Translations under genes and position numbers: made by a program | Notes under the pieces: generated by a model | The model's input: the letters and a program-made list of their open reading frames with translations, nothing else | What the model was told of the DNA's origin: nothing | Database searches by the model: none | NCBI GenBank assembly: GCA_023248215.1 | Contig: JAHFEW010000046.1 | Location: 1 to 35,126, forward strand | Direction of reading: 5' to 3' | DNA: 35,126 nucleotides | Origin: Nitrospira sp. | Lineage (GTDB): Bacteria; Nitrospirota; Nitrospiria; Nitrospirales; Nitrospiraceae | Shown here: positions 1 to 8,151 of the stretch, in pieces | Layout: each line of letters begins with the position of its first letter | Numbering within the stretch: the stretch's first letter is position 1

Positions 1-1946
1 CCGGTTTCTCGGGCCTGCTCCTCAAAGATCGCCTGTTTCTCGGCTATCAGGAAAAAGCCAATATCCTGGAGGTGATCAGTTACAACGAGGCTGCGGGCAG
101 ATTCGAATTCCAGGTGGTGCAAGATTATGGGCCAGGGAAAACTCCCAAGATCCTCTATGCCAACCGCGCGCTCTGTACGGCCTGTCACCAGAATCAGAGC
201 CCCATTTTCTCAAGACCCCTATGGGACGAAACCAACGCCAATCCAAAGATTGCCGCACGCCTCGATCGGCAGCGGGCAGAATTATATGGATTCCCGCTTC
301 GTCAAGGGATCGATGTCCCCAATGCCATCGACGACGCCACGGACAGAGCGAATGAATTTTCCGCCTATCAATTGCTCTGGCAAGAGGGTTGCGAACATGT
401 CCGGTCTCCGAGTGACTCGATTCAATGCCGCGCGGACGTGTTTGGCTTTCTCCTGCAATCTCGCCTGAACGGATCACCGCCGGCGCTTCGCCGATCGTCC
501 CGTTACCGTGAAGAATTTGCTCCACATTTTGCAGCCTCTTGGAAAGAAAAGTGGCCGCAGGGCCTCCTGATTCCGAATCCCGATCTCCTCAACCGCAATC
601 CTCTGGACTACGTTCAGACGATTTCAAGTGACTCCGGCGAATTGCTCATTCCCGCCACCGGCTATGACAACACGCGTGAGCGAGCGATGATCCGTTCCAT
701 TTTTGAACCCACCATCGCAAGAGAACCGTTAGCGGTCTGGTCGGCATCCCGAGAGACACCAGAGGCCGTGGATCGGTTCGTGACGGGCTTGTCGCGCTTT
801 CTGGCGGACGTCGATATCGAACGGTTAGACACCTATCTGTTCCGACAAGCCACCCTGTCCGGCGCTGCCGTGCATCGCTATCAAAGTCGGTGCGAAGCCG
901 ATGTCCGGGAACGGAGCAAATCGGTGGAGCGCATCACGTTTCGGTGCTGGGAACCGGAGCAACGGAGACAAGATCATAATGGCTTCTCGATGGAGGGGAT
1001 TCTGTATCTGAAGGCGGGAACCGTTGTAGACGGCGCGATTGATCGCCTTGTGACCGGCGAGGGACATGCACTGACCGGCCTTAACATAACCAGTGGGACA
1101 ATGAGATCCAAGAACCGCCGGCGCATCGGAAGAATTGAAGTGACGCAGAAAGACCCGGCCCTGCATGCCAGGCTCGCCGATGGTCACGCGATCAAAGCGC
1201 TGACCTTCCAATTCGGCATTCCAGGGAAAGAACAAAGGGAGGCCGGTCGAGCCGCCGATCTCGTGGGGTCCGCCACGATGACTGTTCTGCAGGATTACGC
1301 ATCTGTTCATCAGGCCATTGATGCGATGGCACGCGACACCCTGGCCGGTAAATCGGACGTGTTCGCCCGCAAACCGTTTCGGCGAGCAACCGCGATGAAG
1401 GCGTTGTATGACCAGCTCAACATGCCGCCCTTAAAATGGTGTTGCGAAGATGCTCACAACATGCCGGAACCAGTCTCGACCACGGAAGCGACCCTGCACG
1501 ATTTCGACGCCCCCGCTCGTGACAAGAACATTTCACCTGTCTTCAAGGTCTTCCAGCGATATTGCGCGCAATGCCATCATGAAGACCTGGCCTTCCCGCC
1601 AAATTTTCTTCATGGCTCTCCATCTAAAGTAAAAGAAGAAATAGACCACTGTGCCGAACGCATTTTCTTCCGATTGGAGATGTGGGCGTTGGCTCCTCAT
1701 GAACGACAGGAGGCGCCCATGCCGCCGGCCACTGCGTTGCAGCGGTTGCATCTTTCTCCTGAGCAGTGGGCCAGCCATCCTGATCTCGCATGGCTCAAGT
1801 CGTACACCGCTGCCGTGCTGAAATCACAAGGTGGAAAGCCAACTCGACTCGAAGACCTCGCGACGAAAGGCTACGACAACCTGCAAGCCTGTGTACCACC
1901 CACTAGAGCAGCAGTTGCGGCAGCATCCGATGCGATCCGGGAATAG
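1..1946 (+). CDS. Large di-heme c-type cytochrome (5' end outside the window)
   Basis: The reading frame is open from the first bases (codons begin at position 3) through the stop at 1944-1946, so the true start and any signal peptide lie upstream; a GTG at 72 is only an internal codon. About 648 residues are visible. Two CxxCH heme-attachment motifs are present: CTACH at nt 174-188 and CAQCH at nt 1563-1577. They lie far apart, which is the pattern of di-heme periplasmic cytochromes rather than small electron carriers. The segment between them shows no family I recognise. It is followed after 62 bp by two smaller di-heme cytochromes on the same strand, so the three probably form one transcription unit acting in periplasmic electron transfer or peroxide/oxygen chemistry. 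The exact substrate cannot be read from sequence. Confidence 0.8.
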   Translation, partial: GFSGLLLKDRLFLGYQEKANILEVISYNEAAGRFEFQVVQDYGPGKTPKILYANRALCTACHQNQSPIFSRPLWDETNANPKIAARLDRQRAELYGFPLRQGIDVPNAIDDATDRANEFSAYQLLWQEGCEHVRSPSDSIQCRADVFGFLLQSRLNGSPPALRRSSRYREEFAPHFAASWKEKWPQGLLIPNPDLLNRNPLDYVQTISSDSGELLIPATGYDNTRERAMIRSIFEPTIAREPLAVWSASRETPEAVDRFVTGLSRFLADVDIERLDTYLFRQATLSGAAVHRYQSRCEADVRERSKSVERITFRCWEPEQRRQDHNGFSMEGILYLKAGTVVDGAIDRLVTGEGHALTGLNITSGTMRSKNRRRIGRIEVTQKDPALHARLADGHAIKALTFQFGIPGKEQREAGRAADLVGSATMTVLQDYASVHQAIDAMARDTLAGKSDVFARKPFRRATAMKALYDQLNMPPLKWCCEDAHNMPEPVSTTEATLHDFDAPARDKNISPVFKVFQRYCAQCHHEDLAFPPNFLHGSPSKVKEEIDHCAERIFFRLEMWALAPHERQEAPMPPATALQRLHLSPEQWASHPDLAWLKSYTAAVLKSQGGKPTRLEDLATKGYDNLQACVPPTRAAVAAASDAIRE

Positions 1947-2008
1947 CCGGCTCAGCAGTTTTTCTGGGCCCGCGCCGGGAGCACGAGTCGAAGGGAGGAG
2001 CACCTCGT

Positions 2009-3538
2009 ATGAACGAGCAACCCGCGGAGACAGATTCCCTGAAGGCTGTGAATAGAAAATGCTGGATGGTCTTGCTGCCTTTTCTGCTCCTGATCGGGGG
2101 AATTTCTGGCTTGTTGGCGGCAAGGTTTGGCGCCGATGTCCCGGTGGACTATGCCGACAGCGAAGATCACTTCAAGTACGGCTCCACCGGCGGGGAGCGC
2201 GCGTCCGGGTTCCCCTATTGGATATGGAAAGCAATGCCCCGGGTTTGTGAAGACAAGTTGCCGGGAGGAAAGAATTTTCCGGGTCAAGAATTGAAGGTCG
2301 TGGGATTTCTCTATGAAGGCGACAACGATCTTCCAATCGGGATGTCGAAGCGCCGCCATATGGGATTGGATCGGGTCTTCTTGAATTGCGCCGTCTGCCA
2401 TACCAGCACGGTTCGCGACAAGCCGGACAGCAGTCCCAAGATCATCACCGGCATGCCGGCTAACACGGTTGACCTGATGGCCTTCGAGAAGTTCCTGTTC
2501 GCCTGCGCCAAGGATTCAAAATTTTCACCGGAATACATCATTCCTGAGATTCAGCGCCTTTCCGGTCACAACCTCCACATAGTGAACCGCTCTCTGATCT
2601 ACCCGCTTGCGATTTATCTTATGAGGGACCGTCTCTTGATGTTGGAGGGCCGATTCTCATCCATGTTGCAGCGACCGGATTGGGGACCCGGACGGGTGGA
2701 TACCTTTGGGTCGGCCAAGGCGCTCTTCAATTTTTCCATGGACAAGGCCCCGGCATCCGAATTGATCGGGGTCACCGATTTCCCGTCGATCTGGTTGCAA
2801 GGTCCACGCAAGGACAAGCAAATGCAATTGCACTGGGACGGCAACAACACAAAGGTGGAGGAGCGCAATCGCAGCGCGGCGTTCGGAACCGGTGCCACGC
2901 CGCCGACGCTCGATCGGCAGCGAATCAAGCGCCTCGAAGATTGGCTGCTCACGCGCGAGCCCCCAACCTATCCCTATCCCATCAATCAGACCCTCGCGGC
3001 CAAAGGGGCCTCCGTTTACAACCAGTATTGTGCTGGCTGTCATGGGATAAACGGACGGAACTTCGAGGGCCAAGAGGTCGGAAAGGTCACGCCGATCGAG
3101 CAGATCGGCACCGATCGGCATCGGCTGGATTCATATACCTATGATCTCGCGGTGAATCAAAATCTCCTGTACGCCGGCACTGACGATCCCGACGAACGGT
3201 TCTCTCATTTTCGAAAGACGTTCGGCTACGCCAACATGCCGCTCGATGGGCTGTGGCTACGCGCGCCCTATCTGCACAACGGCTCCGTGCCGACCCTGCG
3301 GGATCTCCTCGAACCGAGTTCTCGCCGACCGAAGATCTTTTATCGCGGCTATGACGTCTACGATCAGGTAAGGGTCGGGTTTGTCTCGAGCAGGGAAAAC
3401 GAGAACGGCCGTCCCTATTTCAAGTTTGATACTACGGTCGCCGGCAATTCCAACAGCGGGCACGAGGGAAAGCGGTACGGTACCGACATGCGGGGAGGCG
3501 AGAAGGAAGCGCTGGTCGAGTATCTGAAAACGTTCTAG
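2009..3538 (+). CDS. Membrane-anchored di-heme cytochrome c, RoxA/peroxidase-like
   Basis: The 509-residue product has one N-terminal membrane segment (about residues 18-37) and then a periplasmic part with CAVCH (127-131) and CAGCH (341-345). The C-terminal block 'LRAPYLHNGSVPTLRDLLEP' is typical, from family knowledge, of the di-heme cytochrome c peroxidase/RoxA-like group. The ATG is preceded by AGGGAGGAG, supporting this start. It is clearly paralogous to the next gene: both share a FPYWIW/VPYWIW motif near residue 70, the heme spacing of about 210 residues, and the 'FYRGYDVY' segment near the C-terminus. Role inferred as periplasmic electron transfer or oxygen/peroxide handling; rubber cleavage as in RoxA is not implied. 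Confidence 0.85.
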   Translation: MNEQPAETDSLKAVNRKCWMVLLPFLLLIGGISGLLAARFGADVPVDYADSEDHFKYGSTGGERASGFPYWIWKAMPRVCEDKLPGGKNFPGQELKVVGFLYEGDNDLPIGMSKRRHMGLDRVFLNCAVCHTSTVRDKPDSSPKIITGMPANTVDLMAFEKFLFACAKDSKFSPEYIIPEIQRLSGHNLHIVNRSLIYPLAIYLMRDRLLMLEGRFSSMLQRPDWGPGRVDTFGSAKALFNFSMDKAPASELIGVTDFPSIWLQGPRKDKQMQLHWDGNNTKVEERNRSAAFGTGATPPTLDRQRIKRLEDWLLTREPPTYPYPINQTLAAKGASVYNQYCAGCHGINGRNFEGQEVGKVTPIEQIGTDRHRLDSYTYDLAVNQNLLYAGTDDPDERFSHFRKTFGYANMPLDGLWLRAPYLHNGSVPTLRDLLEPSSRRPKIFYRGYDVYDQVRVGFVSSRENENGRPYFKFDTTVAGNSNSGHEGKRYGTDMRGGEKEALVEYLKTF

Positions 3539-3570
3539 CCGCAAGACTGGCCTGTTGCAGAGGAGATGCC

Positions 3571-5091
3571 ATGGCACAAGCGAAGACCAGTAGGTGGCGC
3601 AAGATCAAAGTGATCGTCCTCATCCTGCTATTGTTGGCAGGCCTGGGTACTGTTGTCGGCTGGTACAAATTCTTCCGCGAAGAGCCTCAGCCCGACTGGG
3701 TCACCGCCACGCCGGACATGCGTTTCAAGTATGGCTCGATTGGTGCCGAATATGACGCCGGGGTTCCCTACTGGATCTGGTACGTGCTGCCGCGCATGTT
3801 CCCGGAGAAGCTGCCAGGACCAGGCGGCTATGCATCATTGGGCGTCCTCTGGGAAGAGGGGCAGGAATTGCCGATCGGCTTCACGAAGAAAGTGATCGGC
3901 TTTCCCCGCGTCGCCAACACCTGCGCCTCTTGTCACACCGCGAGCTACCGTTCCAAACCGGATGAGAATCCGACCTTTGTGCCGACCGGCCCTAACCACG
4001 CATTGAACCTCGAAGCCTTCTTTCGTTTCATGATCGACTGCGCAAAAGATCCACGTTTTAACCCCGATAACATGATGCGCGAGATCAACCTGGCGGCCGA
4101 CTTGTCCTTGCTCGACCGGGTGATCTATCGCTTCATCCTGATCCCGATTACGAAGAAGCGCTTGCTGGAGCGCGAGCAGCAGTTCGCTTGGATCTACCGG
4201 AAAGATTTTCCCGAATGGGGCCGCGGGCGAGACGACGCGATGAACCTGACTAAGTATTTCATGATCAAGTTTCCGATGGATAATTCGATTGGTCCGACCG
4301 ACATGCCGTCGCTTTGGAATCTCAACAAGTACAAGCCGGAGAAGGGTCATTTCATGAATTTCGCGGGCGACAGCCACGACCCGCGTTCCGTGATCATCGA
4401 CTCAGCGCTGGGCGTGCTCGGCGCGTCGCCGCACGACAAGGAAGAGTTTCTTGGCCACATCAAATGGTTCGAGGCCTATCTTGGGGCCTATCCGGCGCCC
4501 AAGTATCCGTTCCCGATCGACCAGCAGAAAGCGGCAGCCGGAAAGTCGGTGTTCGACAAAACCTGCGCGCGCTGCCACGCGAGTGACCGGACCGGCACGC
4601 CCGTGCCGGTGGAAGAGGTCGGCACGGACCGAGGACGGCTGGAGACCTGGAGCAAGCAGGCAGCGATCGAGGCGAACAAGGTGGTCACTGACATGGGTAT
4701 CGAGCGAAAAGGCCTGGTCGAAGAGAATCCCAGCGGCTACACCGCCGCGTTCCTCGACGGCATCTGGCTTCGGGCGCCCTACCTGCACAACGGCTCGGTG
4801 CCCACGCTCCACGACTTGTTAGAGCCGGTCGAGAAGCGGCCGAAACTTTTCTATCGCGGCTATGATGTGTACAACCAGGTCAAGGTCGGATTCGTCACAT
4901 CTCCGCAGGAAGCGCAGTTGGTCGGGATGCAATGCGAAGTCGAGCAGGGAAAAGTTCTCTGCGAGGTCGAACGGGTCGGCACGCGCTACGACGTGAGCGA
5001 GCGCGGCAGCGGTAATCAGGGGCATGTGTACGGGACGGAATTGCAATCCAAAGAAAAAGACGCGCTGGTGGAGTATCTGAAGACGTTATGA
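3571..5091 (+). CDS. Membrane-anchored di-heme cytochrome c, RoxA/peroxidase-like (paralogue)
   Basis: The 506-residue product starts at an ATG 32 bp after the previous stop, with GAGGAG ahead of it. Residues about 11-30 form a hydrophobic anchor after a Lys/Arg-rich start. Heme motifs are CASCH (118-122) and CARCH (332-336). It shares with its neighbour the PYWIW motif, the 'LRAPYLHNGSVPTLHDLLEP' block and the 'FYRGYDVYNQVKVGFV' segment, so the two arose by tandem duplication. Close to the C-terminus it has a pair of extra cysteines (in 'MQCEVEQGKVLCEVE') absent from the neighbour, possibly a disulfide in the periplasm. The function is inferred only at the level of di-heme cytochrome; the partner and substrate are unknown. 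Confidence 0.85.
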   Translation: MAQAKTSRWRKIKVIVLILLLLAGLGTVVGWYKFFREEPQPDWVTATPDMRFKYGSIGAEYDAGVPYWIWYVLPRMFPEKLPGPGGYASLGVLWEEGQELPIGFTKKVIGFPRVANTCASCHTASYRSKPDENPTFVPTGPNHALNLEAFFRFMIDCAKDPRFNPDNMMREINLAADLSLLDRVIYRFILIPITKKRLLEREQQFAWIYRKDFPEWGRGRDDAMNLTKYFMIKFPMDNSIGPTDMPSLWNLNKYKPEKGHFMNFAGDSHDPRSVIIDSALGVLGASPHDKEEFLGHIKWFEAYLGAYPAPKYPFPIDQQKAAAGKSVFDKTCARCHASDRTGTPVPVEEVGTDRGRLETWSKQAAIEANKVVTDMGIERKGLVEENPSGYTAAFLDGIWLRAPYLHNGSVPTLHDLLEPVEKRPKLFYRGYDVYNQVKVGFVTSPQEAQLVGMQCEVEQGKVLCEVERVGTRYDVSERGSGNQGHVYGTELQSKEKDALVEYLKTL

Positions 5092-5136
5092 TCTCTCAGT
5101 GATGTCGTAAATGATAAAAGGACGAACCCGCTGGGG

Positions 5137-5164
5137 TTAAGTAGAAATGAATTTACATTAGAAT
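5137..5164 (+). promoter_or_regulatory. Possible sigma-70 promoter of the DUF4062 gene
   Basis: A TTAAGT (-35-like) and a TAGAAT (-10-like, five of six consensus bases) are separated by 16 bp in the A/T-rich spacer, ending 25 bp before the ATG at 5190. The -35 match is weak, so this is a candidate only. Confidence 0.3.
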
Positions 5165-5189
5165 CCGTGCCATCCTGGAGAGGTGTCAT

Positions 5190-6203
5190 ATGCGACAAGA
5201 GTTTCGTGTGTTTGTGGCATCGCCAGGAGATGTGCAGTCGGAACGGGAGTCACTTGGCAAAGCTATTGTGGAAGTCAATCAGACTCACGGGCAACCATTG
5301 GGATATCTCCTTGACCTTGTACAGTGGAAATCCCATGCGGTCCCGGATGCGAAACCTCCCCAGTCGGCGATAAATGATCAATTGGGAGATTACGATATCT
5401 TTATTGGAATTATGTGGCGACGATTCGGCACGCCGACGGGAGTTGCAGGATCTGGAACGGAAGAAGAGATTCGTCGTGCTTATAGGAGATGGGAAAAGGA
5501 CGAACGACTGCCCGTCATGCTGTACTTTTCCCAGAAGCAGTTCATGCCGGCGAATGTAGACGAGAACGACCAAATGCGAAAAGTGTTGCTCTTGCGCCAG
5601 GAGCTATCAGGAAAGTCTCTCGTGTGGGAATACCAGGGGCCGGAGGTTTTCGAAGAAACCATCCGCAAGCATCTGTGCCTCCGGATGAGCCGCATCATGA
5701 ATGATAAAACTCGTTCGACCAGCCAGACGAAAAGTTCAAACGATAAGAGTAGCGCCTTATTGCACGAATCCTGGAGTCACATGACACCGGATCTTCAGAA
5801 TGCCTTGAGCATTGCGCATAATGAAAATCGGATGGCCGGAGATGGTGGAATTAAAACCGAGGATCTGTTTGCGGCATTGAGACGGATCGGATCACCGCAG
5901 TTGCAGGCGATCATCAAGGACATCCCAAAACAGGCGCTTCCTCGCCCAACAAAAGGAACCGTCATTGATAAACCCTACCTTCTTGAGGAACAGCCATGGT
6001 TGTCTCACTGTGTTGCATCGTCCATCAGACGTTTAACTAAGCGGGCTGGAACAAAGAAGCAGATTGCTGCAACGGATATTTTTGTAGACATTGCAAAGCA
6101 TGGCTCTGGCAAATCAGTTAGCTTGTTGCGGAAGCACGGTATCGGCCCGGAACAAATTGACAAAATTGTCACACACCACAAAATCAAGGTTTTAAATGCT
6201 TAG
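5190..6203 (+). CDS. DUF4062 domain protein with C-terminal Clp-N-like repeats
   Basis: The 337-residue protein starts at an ATG behind GGAGAGG. Residues 5-165 look like a DUF4062 domain, a TIR-like alpha/beta fold in family knowledge: 'RVFVASPGDVQSERE' at the start, 'YDIFIGIMWRRFG' at 68-80, and SGTEEEI at 88-94. A polar linker (170-190) follows. Residues 196-330 resemble the double helical repeat of Clp ATPase N-domains: 'MTPDLQNALSIAHNE' and 'IKTEDLFAAL' in the first repeat, then 'SVSLLRKHGIGPEQI' in the second. No AAA+ ATPase follows, so this is not a Clp ATPase. Codon use and base composition are visibly more A/T-rich than the flanking cytochrome genes, suggesting transfer. DUF4062 proteins often accompany NTPases in conflict systems; a defence or stress-signalling role is an inference. 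Confidence 0.7.
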   Translation: MRQEFRVFVASPGDVQSERESLGKAIVEVNQTHGQPLGYLLDLVQWKSHAVPDAKPPQSAINDQLGDYDIFIGIMWRRFGTPTGVAGSGTEEEIRRAYRRWEKDERLPVMLYFSQKQFMPANVDENDQMRKVLLLRQELSGKSLVWEYQGPEVFEETIRKHLCLRMSRIMNDKTRSTSQTKSSNDKSSALLHESWSHMTPDLQNALSIAHNENRMAGDGGIKTEDLFAALRRIGSPQLQAIIKDIPKQALPRPTKGTVIDKPYLLEEQPWLSHCVASSIRRLTKRAGTKKQIAATDIFVDIAKHGSGKSVSLLRKHGIGPEQIDKIVTHHKIKVLNA

Positions 6204-6585
6204 AGAGGTGATGATCGGTTTATGACGGCATCAGTCCCGCACGCCTGTGAGTAATGGAAGCAACTTATTACCGAGGCCCGCCCGCCTATGAGGCGAGCCT
6301 CGACGTCCGCGCCCGCTCGCCAAGCAGCATCCGCAGAATTCCGGCTGGCAGAGCGATGTATCGGTGGGGTATGGCCGGGTGAGAACGTATTAGAAAAGAG
6401 GAAGACAAAGAAGGCGCTGAAGGGTTGAAGCGGCCCAGGCAATACGACAGGGAAAACGACTTCGAGTTGGTTTAATCTCGGATTGCAACGCTCAAGGTGA
6501 AAACCGAAAAGGCGATAATGCAGTGAAGATATAAGACCCGTTACGAATCCTTTTCACGAAATACGCATGACGATGGTTATTAAAA
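6204..6585. other. A/T-richer gene-free spacer
   Basis: No convincing coding frame, RNA gene or promoter is seen on either strand. The only structure is the hairpin at 6272-6302. Composition matches the accessory patch rather than the G+C-rich core. Confidence 0.5.
6272..6302 (+). terminator. Two-step hairpin downstream of the DUF4062 gene
   Basis: CGAGGC (6272-6277) pairs with GCCTCG (6297-6302), and inside it CGCCT (6283-6287) pairs with AGGCG (6291-6295) around an ATG loop. It lies about 70 bp after the stop codon at 6203. No T-tract follows, so it may only stabilise the 3' end or be a remnant. Confidence 0.3.
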
Positions 6586-6789
6586 CTAGAGGCGATTGAC
6601 GCATTCTTGCAGAAAAGAAAGTGGCCCGAATGGTCCGCCAGGAAACACCGCAATCGGGATAGAGATCCGTTCGAACCGTTCCAGATCTGCCTGGGTCGGC
6701 GCGGTCACGTCCACCGTTCTGAGCCCCTCCGTGTCCTGCCGGAGTTTTCGGAGACTCAGCCCGCCATGTTCCGGAGACAAGGTTATCAT
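6586..6789 (-). pseudogene. Possible coding remnant, unrecognised
   Basis: A 67-codon minus-strand frame ends with a protein-like stretch ('ISIPIAVFPGGPFGPLSF'). There is no ribosome binding site before its first ATG, it lies 10 bp after the end of the M28 remnant, and no family is recognised. It could be the tail of a decayed gene or chance. Confidence 0.2.
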
Positions 6790-6799
6790 TGTTGACGGC

Positions 6800-7036
6800 C
6801 TAGCCGGTCATCCGGCAAAAGCTCTCGATCTCATCCGCAAATTCTACTCGCTCCGCCTCGAACTCATCCTTCTGCCGACCTTCATCCATCAGATGCGAAA
6901 GCAGATCGAGCCACCGGCCCGTGGCGCCCATGCGCTCATAGGACAGCGTCTCGGCCCGATCGTCAGGCGTATGGTAGTGAGGCGTTCGCGCTGCGAGATG
7001 GGTTTCAAGCCACCTCGGCAGAGAAGCATTATCTGA
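6800..7036 (-). pseudogene. C-terminal remnant of an M28-type zinc peptidase
   Basis: The minus-strand frame ending at 6800 encodes SDN followed about 20 residues later by 'TPHYHTPDDRAETLSYERM'. In M28 aminopeptidases an SDH motif is followed by a metal-binding His in a Y-H-T-P context, then a DT/ET and ERM-like helix, so the match in order and spacing is good. Everything upstream (the catalytic Asp/Glu and first zinc ligands, several hundred residues) is missing; the frame to 7294 has no recognisable family content and no ribosome binding site. I read it as a decayed gene end within the accessory patch. Confidence 0.45.
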
Positions 7037-7366
7037 GGAAGCCGTGGGCCGATAACCTGCTTCACCAAGCCTTGAAGTTATCAACGTGTGAACCACCTTA
7101 ATCCATAGGAGCGGATAGTCTAGCCTCAGCTCACCTATCGGATTGCATACACACCGTATCTGTTTCGATACCGCTTTACTATGTGATCTCACGACTGTCC
7201 ATGAGGTATGGAGAAGATGAGTCTGCAAAGAATGGTCGAATGCCCAGGCAATTTCGCGGTTTTCCCGGTTGTGCGTGTAAACCGTGCTGTCCACCTCCGA
7301 CTGGTACAGATGTTGCTCAATACAGCTCGCAGCAGACTCGACAAGAGCACAAACGGAGATCGTGCC

Positions 7367-7447
7367 ATGAACATCATAATGATTGTCTCACTGATGATGA
7401 GCGCTGGTGCCACTCTCGCATTGCTCAATATGCTCTGGCCCGAGTGA
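7367..7447 (+). CDS. 26-residue single-pass membrane peptide
   Basis: A short frame starts at ATG 7367 behind CGGAGA (7 bp spacing) and ends at the TGA 7445-7447, 22 bp before the response-regulator start. The product is almost entirely one hydrophobic helix, 'MNIIMIVSLMMSAGATLALL' followed by NMLWPE. The good ribosome binding site, the compact membrane helix and the tight spacing to the next gene argue that it is translated. A longer in-frame ORF from 7208 exists but its upstream part does not look protein-like. Role unknown; small membrane peptides sometimes tune sensor kinases, but nothing here demonstrates that. Confidence 0.4.
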   Translation: MNIIMIVSLMMSAGATLALLNMLWPE

Positions 7448-7469
7448 TTCACAAATAAAGGAGAATGCT

Positions 7470-7904
7470 ATGACAGAGTACAGATCAGATTTATTCTTTG
7501 GGGCCTGCACGGGCAATGGCCGCATCCTCGTGGTCGATGATGAGCCCGCGATCCGGACCGTGGTCCGGAGGATGCTCGAAAAGGCGGGCTATGAGGTGTT
7601 GGAAGCGGACAACGGAGAAACCGCCATCGACGCCATCAATACAGGAGAGAATCGGCTCATGTTGGATGCGGTGATTTGCGACATCCGCATGCCGAGGATC
7701 AATGGGCTGGACGCGCTCGCCTATTTCCGCCACGCATATCCCCACGTGCCACTGCTCGTCCTCACCGGCTACCCGGATACGGAGATGGCCATCTCGTGTA
7801 TGCGCGAAGGCGTGGTCGACTATTTGGTGAAACCCGTGGATGGCGAGCGTCTGAAAGCGGCTGTAGGGAAAGCGATGGAACAGCGGGAGTTGGCCTGGCG
7901 GTGA
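7470..7904 (+). CDS. Stand-alone response-regulator receiver (CheY-like)
   Basis: The 144-residue product begins at the ATG preceded by AAGGAG with 6 bp spacing; an in-frame upstream ATG at 7407 has no such site. It is a single receiver domain: acidic pair D23-D24 in 'VVDDEP', phospho-acceptor D71 in 'CDIRMPR', T99 in 'VLTGY' and K121 in 'LVKPVDGE'. No DNA-binding or enzymatic output domain follows, so it should act by protein contact or as a phosphorelay sink, as known for CheY/Spo0F-type proteins. No cognate kinase is adjacent; NtrY, 4 kb away on the other strand, is only a remote candidate. The domain begins at residue 17, after a short non-conserved leader. Confidence 0.85.
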   Translation: MTEYRSDLFFGACTGNGRILVVDDEPAIRTVVRRMLEKAGYEVLEADNGETAIDAINTGENRLMLDAVICDIRMPRINGLDALAYFRHAYPHVPLLVLTGYPDTEMAISCMREGVVDYLVKPVDGERLKAAVGKAMEQRELAWR

Positions 7905-8003
7905 GGCCTCGCACTGAGGGAACGCATCACCTTCCTGGCATTATGGCAAACACCAACATGAAGTGTGATATCTGAGCTATGCGGGAATCAACGATGGTTA
8001 ATT

Positions 8004-8079
8004 TGGTGGAGGGCAGGGGAGTTGAACCCCCGACCCCTACGTTGCGAACGTAGTGCTCTCCCAACTGAGCTAGCCCCCC
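8004..8079 (-). tRNA. tRNA-Ala (anticodon CGC)
   Basis: The minus strand folds as a complete 76-nt cloverleaf. The acceptor stem is GGGGGGC/GCCCTCC with the G3:U70 wobble pair that is the alanine identity element. The anticodon arm is CTACG-TTCGCAA-CGTAG, giving anticodon CGC for codon GCG. The T-loop GTTCAAC is present and the 3' CCA is encoded (8004-8006). It lies just downstream of purN on the same strand. Confidence 0.95.
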
Positions 8080-8151
8080 ACATTTCTCACGTGGCATTAT
8101 ACACAACCAGCGCCCCGGTCTCCATACGAACTTACAATTCTCGCGGGTCCA

